DNA from: Litoditis marina
Taxonomy: Eukaryota; Nematoda; Chromadorea; Rhabditida; Rhabditidae
Reading direction: 5' to 3'
DNA: 64,000 nt
NCBI GenBank assembly: GCA_964036275.1
Contig: OZ038437.1
Coordinates: 15,470,090-15,534,089, forward strand
Both the position numbers and the translations under genes were made by a program. Below the pieces are notes generated by a model. That model worked only from the letters and a program-made list of their open reading frames with translations, did not search any database and was not told the origin of the DNA. Below are positions 1 through 8,545 of this stretch, piece by piece; the first letter of the stretch is position 1, and every line of letters begins with the position of its first letter.

Positions 1-2830
1 GGCCTTAAACTGGTGTAATACTGAATGGGAGTTGTAGAATAGAGTTTTCAATTGTACGTGGGAATCCACGGAAAACTGAAAATTCTACTTCTGGAACCAA
101 AAACTGGTGTAATACTGAATGGGAGTTGTAGAATAAAGTTTTTAATTGTCATATAAAGGTTTTTTGACACCGGAAATTCTTGTAGCATAGCGTTTTCAAT
201 TGTACGTGGGAGTCCACGGAAAATCGGAAAATCTACTTTTGGGGCCTTAAACTGGTGTAATACTGAATGGGAGTTGTAGAATAGAGTTTTCAATTGTACG
301 TGGGAATCCACGGAAAACTGAAAATTCTACTTCTGGAACCAAAAACTGGTGTAATACTGAATGGGAGTTGTAGAATAAAGTTTTTAATTGTCATATAAAG
401 GTTTTTTGACACCGGAAATTCTTGTAGCATAGAGTTTTCAATTGTACGTGGGAGTCCACGGAAAATCGGAAAATCTACTTTTGGGGCCTCAAACTGGTGT
501 AATTCTGAATGGGAGTTGTAGAATAGTTTTCAATTGTACGTGGGAATCCACGGAAAACTGAAAATTCTACTTCTGGAACCAAAAACTGGTGTAATACTGA
601 ATGGGAGTTGTAGAATAAAGTTTTTAATTGTCATATAAAGGTTTTTTGACACCGGAAATTCTTGTAGCATAGCGTTTTCAATTGTACGTGGGAGTCCACG
701 GTAAACCGGAAAATCTACTTTTGGGGCCTTAAACTGGTGTAATACTGAATGGGAGTTGTAGAATAGAGTTTTCAATTGTACGTGGGAATCCACGGAAAAC
801 TGAAAATTCTACTTCTGGAACCAAAAACTGGTGTAATACTGAATGGGAGTTGTAGAATAAAGTTTTTAATTGTCATATAAAGGTTTTTTGACACCGGAAA
901 TTCTTGTAGCATAGCGTTTTCAATTGTACGTGGGAGTCCACGGAAAATCGGAAAATCTACTTTTGGGGCCTCAAACTGGTGTAATTCTGAATGGGAGTTG
1001 TAGAATAGTTTTCAATTGTACCTGGGAATCCACGGAAAACTGAAAATTCTACTTCTGGAACCAAAAACTGGTGTAATACTGAATGGGAGTTGTAGAATAA
1101 AGTTTTTAATTGTCATATAAAGGTTTTTTGACACCGGAAATTCTTGTAGCATAGCGTTTTCAATTGTACGTGGGAGTCCACGGAAAATCGGAAAATCTAC
1201 TTTTGGGGCCTCAAACTGGTGTAATTCTGAATGGGAGTTGTAGAATATAGTTTTCAATTGTACGTGGGATTCCACGGAAAACTGGAAAATCTACTTTTGG
1301 GGCCTCAAACTGGTGTAATTCTGAATGGGAGTTGTAGAATAGAGTTTTCAATGGTAATATAAAGGTTTTCTTCAAACCGGAAATTCTTGTAGCATAGAGT
1401 TTTCAATTGTACGTGGGAGTCCACGGAAAATCGGAAAATCTACTTTTGGGGCCTCAAACTGGTGTAATTCTGAATGGGAGTTGTAGAATAGTTTTCAATG
1501 GTAATATAAAGGTTTTCTTTAAACCGGAAATTCTTGTAGCATAGAGTTTTCAATTGTACGTGGGAATCCACGGAAAACCGGAAATTCTACTTCTGGAACC
1601 AAAAACTGGTGTAATACTGAATGGGAGTTGTAGAATAGAGTTTTCAATGGTAATATAAAGGTTTTCTTTAAACCGGAAATTCTTGTAGCATAGAGTTTCC
1701 AATTGTACGCGGGAGTCCACGGAAAACCGGAATCTACTTTTGGGGCCTTAAACTGGTGTAATACTGAATGGGAGTTGTAGAATATAGTTTTCAATTGTAC
1801 GTGGGATTCCACGGAAAACTGGAAAATCTACTTTTGTGACCAAAAGCGGGTGTAATACTGAATGGGAGTTGTAGAATAGAGTTTTCAATGGTAATATAAA
1901 GGTTTTCTTTAAACCGGAAATTCTTGTAGCATAGAGTTTTCAATTGTACGTGGGAGTCCACGGTAAACCGAAAAATTTACTTTTGTGACCTAAAACTAGT
2001 GTAATACTGGATGGAAGTTGTAGAATAAAGTTTTTAATTGTCATATAAAGGTTTTTTGACACCGGAAATTCTTGTAGCATAGCGTTTTCAATTGTACGTG
2101 GGAGTCCACGGAAAATCGGAAAATCTACTTTTGGGGCCTCAAACTGGTGTAATTCTGAATGGGAGTTGTAGAATAGTTTTCAATGGTAATATAAAGGTTT
2201 TCTTTAAACCGGAAATTCTTGTAGCATAGAGTTTTCAATTGTACGTGGGAATCCACGGAAAACCGGAAATTCTACTTCTGGAACCAAAAACTGGTGTAAT
2301 ACTGAATGGGAGTTGTAGAATAGAGTTTTCAATGGTAATATAAAGGTTTTCTTTAAACCGGAAATTCTTGTAGCATAGAGTTTCCAATTGTACGCGGGAG
2401 TCCACGGAAAACCGGAATCTACTTTTGGGGCCTTAAACTGGTGTAATACTGAATGGGAGTTGTAGAATATAGTTTTCAATTGTACGTGGGATTCCACGGA
2501 AAACTGGAAAATCTACTTTTGGGGCCTCAAACTGGTGTAATTCTGAATGGGAGTTGTAGAATAGAGTTTTCAATGGTAATATAAAGGTTTTCTTTAAACC
2601 GGAAATTCTTGTAGCATAGAGTTTTCAATTGTACGTGGGAGTCCACGGTAAACCGAAAAATTTACTTTTGTGACCTAAAACTAGTGTAATACTGGATGGA
2701 AGTTGTAGAATAGAGTTTCAATTGTAATATAAAGGTTTTCTTGAAACCGGAAATTCTTGTAGCATAGAGTTTTCAATTGTACGTGGGAATCCACGGAAAA
2801 CCGAAAATTCTACTTTTGTGACCTAAAACT
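1..2830 (+). repeat. Minisatellite array 1 (94/148-bp repeats)
   Basis: Tandem repeat cut by the window start. The basic 94-bp unit contains GAGTTTTCAATTGTACGTGG, then the imperfect palindrome CGTGGGAGTCCACG, then AAACCGGAAAATCTACTT and CTGGTGTAATACTGAATGGG. A 148-bp form carries 54 bp more, around CATATAAAGGTTTTTTGA and ACCGGAAATTCTTGTAGCAT. The two forms alternate as 242-bp dimers and about 482-bp tetramers (near-identical blocks start at 48, 530 and 1012). Minus-strand frames of 87-97 codons recur in it only because the repeat happens to lack stops in one frame. Confidence 0.95.
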
Positions 2831-3060
2831 TTTTTCGCTGTGGCTATGCTATGGTTAAAAACTGGCTTACATGGTTTGTCTTGGTATGTGTTTTATGCGT
2901 TTTGTACGCTAAAAGATAAAAACTAAATAAAACTCAACTAAAGAAGACTGTCTTTCAGCACGTAAAACCTCATTTACCACCCCAATCTGTAGTTTGATCA
3001 CCGGAAAAGACTACAGAGTCGTTCCGCCATTTCTTTTCGTATTTATCTGAAATATAACTA

Positions 3061-3080
3061 TTTTCCAGCTGCTCTCGGAA
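3061..3080 (+). promoter_or_regulatory. Probable SL trans-splice acceptor of gene X
   Basis: TTTTCCAG ends at 3068, 12 nt before the first ATG (3081), and follows an AT-rich stretch. In rhabditid nematodes an acceptor just upstream of the first ATG with no preceding coding exon usually marks spliced-leader addition. The reading frame is open back to the acceptor, so an upstream coding exon is not excluded. The same arrangement occurs in U2 and U6. Confidence 0.45.
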
Positions 3081-4660
3081 ATGGTCAAATTGAGTGCGAA
3101 TGTGGATTCTTCCATTGTTCTGGCGTCTCTGAAGAAGAGCATTTCACAGAACAGCAAAGAGTTGAAAAAGGCGGTGACTCTGCTCTCCCGTGAGAAGGTC
3201 ATGCGATTCAATAGGGAAATCGAGGTAGGTGAAAAGTTTGACGATTTCGGTCAAATGTGATTCGATTTGTTCTTTGTTCACAAAAGTAACCTATCCTTAT
3301 TTCACCGAAGAACAAATCTGGGTCGTAGTTTTCTATAGAGCAGTGGTGACCACAAAGTTTCCCGACTTTGAACCAAGTACGACCTCTCCCTCTAATAAAT
3401 TGAAATTTACCGATAAACACGTTACATTCTACGAAATTGCACCCCCCCCCCCCCTCACGAAAGTTGCACGGTGTGCAACTTGTGGTCACCCCTGCTATAG
3501 AGCAACAGTTGAATCTCCCAATCAAACTTTGAACTAATAGGGATCAAACTATAAAAATGGAATAAGGTGCCAAACGGCTGTGTCTCAGACTACAAAACTT
3601 TTCACATTGTGAATATAGGAGCCAGATTGTGAACCATTTATGTGAACCTTATAACTTTGTAAACCACTTAACTGTTACTAAGCTAGAGAGGTTTGATAAC
3701 TTTTTCAGTAATTATGGCTATATTAGGTGGAAGCTACGGGGGGGGAGGGGTCTATAACTTTTTCTTTGGAGAAGGGAACGTTTAAAACCCTTAAACCGAT
3801 ACCATTCCACCTATAATTCACTACTTTCTTTTCTCCCCGTGACTATTTTATTGTTCTCCAGAAATTCACCGCTTTGGTTCGCGCAGAAAAGGACGAGTTC
3901 GCCTCTCATTGTGTGAAACCGGCGGCTGTGGAGGTGAAAGAGGTACATTACGATTGAAACACTTTGTATTAGTGAATGAGGTTTGAATGTTGAACATTTC
4001 GAAGCTTTTCGATGGCATTTACGCAATTTAAACACGCTGAAAGTTGTGTATTCTCACCGAGGCAGTCTTATGGGGAATTGAAGTATTGAAGAGACTATAC
4101 AGTTTTGCGATCTTCGCTGTAATTCGATCTTAGTGTACGCAACAGTTTACCAGTTGGTTAACTAGAATAAAATTATTACATTAATGATTGAATGAACTGA
4201 GAATGATAAATACTATCCACGAAGTTAGATATTGATTGAGTTTATAGTGGCCGATTCTACAACTAACCGGGTTTTTAGGGAACCTTACCGTTTTTCGGTA
4301 ACCCTTTTTTCAGGTTACCTCACAGGTAACCGGTAGGTAGCCCACAACTAAAATCCGGTTACCGTACGAAGTAACGGTAAAAACCTCATTTTGCGTTGGA
4401 AAAAAGGTATCTGGTTTTTCATTTTCGGTTCCGGTTAACCATGGAAGTAACCGGAAAAAAGGTTACCGAAAAACCGTTTAGGTTACCAAAAAACCCGGTC
4501 ACATATGGAGTTCACCGTTCATAGTAGATGTTGAGTGTTTCAGGAGCCAGTCGAGCGTGTGAGTGTGGTGACTCTCGTTTCTCTTATGATCTCCGTAATC
4601 GGGTTTCCCTGGTATCTCTTGACCTCCGTGCTCTCTACTGTCAAGGCACTTACAAAATGA
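3081..4660 (+). CDS. Gene X, U1 copy: 113-aa single-pass membrane protein (unrecognised family)
   Basis: Three exons, all phase 0: 3081-3224 (48 codons, ends GAG|GTAGGT), 3862-3942 (27 codons, after TTCTCCAG), 4544-4660 (38 codons plus TGA, after GTTTCAG). The product starts MVKLSANVDSSIVLASL, has a charged and probably helical middle rich in K and E (residues about 16-80), and ends with a hydrophobic stretch of about 20 residues (about 84-106, VVTLVSLMISVIGFPWYLL) plus a short basic tail. This resembles a tail-anchored or single-pass protein. There is no signal peptide at the N-terminus. Intron 1 holds a hAT-type MITE and intron 2 a foldback element. I do not recognise the family. Open frame, splice sites and phases are kept in the U2 and U6 copies, which supports a real gene. 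The start could be further upstream if a 5' exon exists. Confidence 0.72.
3341..3494 (+). mobile_element. hAT-like MITE in gene X intron 1 (U1)
   Basis: A 154-bp element with terminal inverted repeats CAGTGGTGACCACAA and TTGTGGTCACCCCTG. It is flanked by the 8-bp direct repeat CTATAGAG at 3333-3340 and 3495-3502. An 8-bp target duplication and CAG-starting ends are hallmarks of hAT elements. It contains a poly-C tract whose length differs between copies and has no coding capacity. Confidence 0.85.
4266..4499 (+). mobile_element. GGTTACC foldback element in gene X intron 2 (U1)
   Basis: About 234 bp with inverted ends of about 39 bp: ACCGGGTTTTTAGGGAACC at the left, GGTTACCAAAAAACCCGGT at the right. 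The interior is full of GGTTACC/GGTAACC motifs in both orientations. It is present in all gene X copies, so it predates the duplication. Confidence 0.7.
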
Positions 4661-4683
4661 AGAAATAGAAAGCTAGAGATGTA

Positions 4684-5052
4684 TTAGTAAAAAGTGGGGG
4701 AACCAACAAATGTGTGAGTTCTGTTTGGTTCGACCTCGATATCAGCAAAAAGTGAACGATACGAATTGCTGTGATACTGTAGCAGAAGTATTCTGCAAAA
4801 ATAGAACAATACAAATGTTGCACAATGGTTCACGAAGCCCGCATGATATTTCAGAAAATGCCGAAGGGTATTTCATGTGTGCTTTGACGACATGCGTGCG
4901 TTGTGAACCATTGTGCAACATTTGTATTGTTCTATTTTTGCAGAATACTTCTGCTACAGTATCACAGCAATTCGTATCGTTCACTTTTTGCTGATATCGA
5001 GGTCGAACCAAACAGAACTCACACATTTGTTGGTTCCCCCACTTTTTACTAA
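4684..5052. repeat. Long perfect palindrome, 150-bp arms
   Basis: Arms 4684-4833 and 4903-5052 are reverse complements around a 69-nt loop. Every position checked pairs (positions sum to 9736). The same 94-codon frame appears on both strands, differing only in the loop, which is a consequence of the palindrome and not a gene. The outer ends are TTAGTAAAAAGTGGGGG and CCCCCACTTTTTACTAA. This is probably a foldback MITE at the left edge of the U1-only insertion. Confidence 0.92.
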
Positions 5053-6660
5053 TTGTCCTTTTTTTGCTAGTTGTACTCCTACAACTTCATATGTTGCCTA
5101 TTCACAGAGTGAATCTTGTGAACTCATTATATTATTATGGAAATCTCAGTTTTGTGTGTGCACGAAGCCGAATGCAGACCATAAAATTGCTGATGTTGTA
5201 ATATAACGCAGGTTACTGGCTCTGTGACTGTCAACAACTGAACAAAAACGCTAAACGTTTCGATTGACATGTACACCGCTTTTAGCGGCGATAAGCGATG
5301 GGGATTGGCGCCATTGACAAATCTACAATTAGAGACACCAACTCACTTACAATATAGCCATTATTTCCAATACCACATCAAAAACCTTCGTTGAAACTTT
5401 TTTTCATTCCTGCGTCAATTGACACACGCGTCTGGCGCCAGAACGAAACGAAATTTTCTAGGTTTTTGAGCTACCAGTACACACTACATGTGTCAATTAC
5501 TGATTGGAGCAATATTCAAACTATTCAATGGTCAGTTTCGTGTGTTTTTGTTTTGGCGCCATTTGGCGTCTGTTCCGAGCCAGACGATAAAATTCGATTT
5601 TGAATTTGTGGATCTTTATTTCACATTGGAATATTCAATATCTGTTAACTTGAAACAGTTTGATTGACGATAACTGATATTTTTCCAACTTTGGCGCCAA
5701 TTGGCGCCAGCGCACAATGCCAACAGAACTTTTTTTGATTTTCGGATTGAGCATCTTACTTGCCATGTGATAGTTATTTAGTGTACCGAATTTCAGACGA
5801 TTCCATTGACGCTGTCGTGAGTTTGGGTTTTGGCGCCATCTGGCGCCTGGTTCGAGCGCCAGAAGAAAAATTTCAGTTTTGGAAAAAGATTTTCACACTT
5901 TCCTTCAAATTATTCAATTTCTATTAGTGTTCAACATTTTAGTTGATGATAAATAGTGTTTTGCCGTTTTTGGCGCCTATTGGCGCCAGCGCCGGGCGCC
6001 AATGATGATGTATTCATCTCATATTTGGCGCGACGGGCTAACTATTGCATTATAACTCATGTTTCAAATTTCAGCTAAATCGGTTCGGTAGTTTTTCCAA
6101 TAGTGGTTTTTGGCGCCTATTGGCGCCCGCGCCCGGCGCCAATGAGGAGCTATACATCTCATATTTGGCGCGACATGCTAAATTTTGCATTAGAACTCAT
6201 GTTTCAAATTTCAGCTAAATCGGTTCGATAGTTTTTCCAATAGTCGTTTTTGGCGCCCATTGGCGCCCGCGCCCGGCGCCAGAGATTACATATACATTTC
6301 ATACTTGGCGCGACGAGCTAGCTTTTGCCATAGAATAGATGTTTCAAATTTCAGCCAAATTGGTTCAGTAGTTTTTCCACTACGATGCGGACAGAATTCC
6401 GTGAGGGACGAGGGACGAGTGACGAGGGACGAATTACGGCGGAACTTTTCAACAACGACACGAAACCATAACTCAGGCGAAAATAATCCGATTTGGCTGA
6501 AATTTTCACACAGTGTTCATTTCGTGATTCTCTAACGTTCTCTCCTTTTAGTTTTCAAAAAAAGAATATGTTTGAAGATTTTTGTTAATTAAAAGGAAAA
6601 AACGAGTCCGCAATGGCCGAACCAAAGACAACTCACGCAGAGCGCTTCGCGCTCCGCGCG
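4685..6660 (+). mobile_element. U1-specific 1.98-kb insertion
   Basis: U2 and U6 read GTATATATAAATAAC at this place. U1 reads GTAT, then 1976 extra bases, then ATATATAAATAAC, so the insertion has at most an AT duplication. It comprises the palindrome, a stretch of about 250 bp with no recognised feature, a GGCGCC tandem array, a short GACGAGGGACGAGTGACGAG direct repeat (6400-6430), and a right end with the hairpin GAGCGC-TTC-GCGCTC (about 6637-6652). The A/T target and subterminal hairpin recall non-autonomous Helitrons, but neither a 5' TC nor a 3' CTRR end is visible, so the class is unsettled. No transposase or helicase frame is present. Confidence 0.75.
5304..6385 (+). repeat. Decaying 139-bp tandem array with GGCGCC palindromes
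   Basis: TTGGCGCC-type cores occur near 5304, 5434, 5550, 5690, 5829, 5968, 6107 and 6248, a period of about 139 bp on the right and 116-140 bp on the left. The rightmost units share long stretches such as TTTCAAATTTCAGCTAAATC and CATATTTGGCGCGAC. Units further left retain little beyond the core. No coding potential is supported here. Confidence 0.8.
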
Positions 6661-7250
6661 ATATATAAATAACTTTGTATAATCCTCACAAATAAGTTAC
6701 TCCTCGACCTCATAACTTGTCTCATTCTTTATAAGCATATCTTCTGTTTTTCTAGAAAGTAAGGAATGTATATAGCTTTGTACAGATTACCTTGTTTCAA
6801 GTCACTTTCACTTATCACTTTGCGTGTCGTCCTTTTCTTTATAGTGATTATCATTTGTTAGATAGTTGTACATTACTTACAATATCAGGAATAACAAACT
6901 GTTCGAATGAAAGTAAATACAATTGTTTCGTAGAATAGAATACTTTTGACCATTTAACACGCAATTTTCTTATGGAATAATAGATTCTCAGTTTAAATGT
7001 AAATGTCGCCTTTTGAGTTAATTGGAGTATCATGTATCTTTTTCCTGTACCTGCTAATCTCACTTGTCACACGTGTATTTGACACTATAACTTTTATCGT
7101 TTTCTAGTTGACAGCCATACACCAGCAAGGTTGTCCGAATAGTTAGAAAAATTAGAAAAACAGACTACTTTTCAGCTGAAAAGATGCAAATCGGTCTATT
7201 TTGTTTGGAAAATTCTAAATTTTCACGTGTTTACATCTGAGAACGGATTA

Positions 7251-7484
7251 TAATCTGTTTCACCAATCGATTTCCTTGTACAGTAACCCATCAAATATTC
7301 AGAAGGCTTTTTCTGATGAACAATTCATTATTTTGGTTTCAAACTTATTGAGTTTCTAGTAGTTAATGTGCATAAGACACTATCAGAATTTCAAGAAAAT
7401 CTAGAAACGCCAATATACCAAACTCTAACCTCAAAGTTTGAGCAGATTACTGTAGAGGGTTATAAGTGGGTGGAACAAACTAAA
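7251..7484 (+). other. Relic of an older BTB 3' flank, kept only in U1
   Basis: The sequence from CACCAATCGATTTCCTTGTA (7261) onward aligns by eye with the sequence just after the BTB stop codon (11838 onward: CACCAATCGATGTCCTTCTA), including the following AGTAA, ATCAAAT, GGCTTTTTCT and GAGTTT blocks. U2 and U6 go straight from GGATTA to CTTTTTGTCGC, so these 234 bp are missing there. Most likely U1 keeps the ancestral arrangement and U2/U6 share a deletion. Confidence 0.6.
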
Positions 7485-7905
7485 CTTTTTGTCGCTTAGT
7501 CGGACCTTACTGGTGTATGTTGACAGCAGGTTGATACGTTTGGTTTACATCCGGGTAATTTTCCTGTGGGTTTATTGATTATGTTCAACTCAATCGTATG
7601 GCATGTAGTCCTATTTTCATAGTAAGCTACATTTGTTACATAGTTATACATTAATAGCAATGTCGGAAATAAAAATTTGTTCACATGAAAGTGAATAGAA
7701 GTTTTGCACTCGTTTATTGTTCGAAAGAGTACTTTAACCCAGCCAAACCTCAAGATTAACACGTTATCATTACCATGTTCTTGCGTAGAACTTCTGCACT
7801 GTTTAACTAAAATCTCTAGTGTTTTCACTCAATGTTCACGTTTGACGTGTTTAGCCTCTCAAATAGTCGCCTTTTTACCCATAAAGACAGCAGAGGGTTC
7901 GATTG

Positions 7906-8083
7906 CTGTGAAAACGCCGGCGGCTTAAAATACCGGAGAAGATGCAGGCTTAAATACTGGTGTCGAATTAGCCTGCATCTCCTTATGAATTTCAAACAGT
8001 ACAGGCGACATCTGGCTGACCCCGGTATTTTAAGTTGCAAAATTGGCGAGTCCGGTATTTTAAGTTGCAACGGTTTTTCAGAG
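7906..8083 (+). mobile_element. 178-bp TIR element (U1 only)
   Basis: Absent from U2, which reads GGGTTCGATTGATTGAGCG across the site. Imperfect inverted ends of about 30 bp run 7906-7936 (starts CTGTGAAAACGCCGG) and 8052-8081 (ends CAACGGTTTTTCAG), sharing CTTAAAATACCGG. Inside are a direct repeat CCGGTATTTTAAGTTGCAA (8023, 8052) and a hairpin around GATGCAGGCTTAAAT. Only a 2-bp TG duplication is seen at the borders. Confidence 0.7.
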
Positions 8084-8252
8084 TGATTGAGCGATGCGGG
8101 GCGAGCGGTCGTTGATTACTTGCCGACAGTTGAGAGAGTGTGTAGATCAATGACACGCAGACTGGCTGGCCCCTCGCCAAACCCCGCCCCTCACAAAATC
8201 GATGGTCCACAACGGGTTGACAAATCCTATATGTGTATTTCTGTCTCTACAG

Positions 8253-8308
8253 GAGTGTGCGGCTGTATTCTATCTGGTGACGATTCGAGATGAACTCGCA
8301 AGGAACAG
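8253..8308 (+). other. Candidate 5' exon upstream of BTB gene (U1)
   Basis: 56 bp between TCTCTACAG and GTACCG. One frame is open: ECAAVFYLVTIRDELARN plus two bases. Joining it directly to the next exon (8546) fails, because the phases differ by one and a TAA follows. Either a small exon lies between, or this is untranslated or belongs to another transcript. Both splice sites are kept in U2 (20566-20621) and U6 (57637-57692). Confidence 0.35.
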
Positions 8309-8545
8309 GTACCGTGTTTTCACTGGATTCTGTTCAACCCTGACATTTGTCGATTGATGAATTCTATATGTAACCGGGGTTTTTGGTGTTTGGTATCCCT
8401 TAACTCTGATAACCTCTTTTGTTTTTTGATAACCTCTTTTGTGTGGTCTTTCCTCCGTCTTTCCTCTTTGGTCCGGTCTTTGGTAACCCTTGACCCCACA
8501 GAAAGCCGTGCTTCAGCTTTTCTTTGTAATCCCACCCTGTTTCAG

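Larger units (their letters stand above)
6661..8252 (+). other. Spacer between gene X and BTB gene (U1)
   Basis: AT-rich spacer with no supported gene. Two stretches (about 6840-6920 and 7560-7700) are diverged relatives of the sequence downstream of the BTB gene (about 12180-12320). They share the order TTTATTGATT, ATGGCATGTAGT, ACATTTGTTACATA and GGAATAACAAACTGTT with gaps. The U1-only parts 7251-7484 and 7906-8083 lie here. Confidence 0.6.

Noticed and set aside
48..2497. Minus-strand frames of 87-97 codons in array 1, with 60-118-codon counterparts in arrays 2-6
   Set aside because: They are readings of the minisatellite, repeat with its period, overlap one another, and have no start or splice context.
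1..2830. CRISPR-like regular repeats
   Set aside because: Repeats are contiguous and mutually diverged with no unique spacers, and the surroundings are eukaryotic.
3208..3537. Frames of 102-106 codons on both strands in gene X intron 1 (also in U2 and U6)
   Set aside because: They read through the hAT MITE, its poly-C tract and splice sites of the real exons on the other frame.
4710..5026. Two 94-codon frames of nearly identical sequence on opposite strands
   Set aside because: A direct consequence of the perfect palindrome 4684-5052.
4685..6660. Canonical Helitron
   Set aside because: No 5' TC, no 3' CTRR and no Rep/helicase sequence; only the A/T target and hairpin fit.
8087..8293. 68-codon frame before and across the candidate BTB 5' exon (also 20400)
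   Set aside because: Starts at TTG, runs through an evident TCTCTACAG acceptor in the wrong frame, and is partly deleted in U6.
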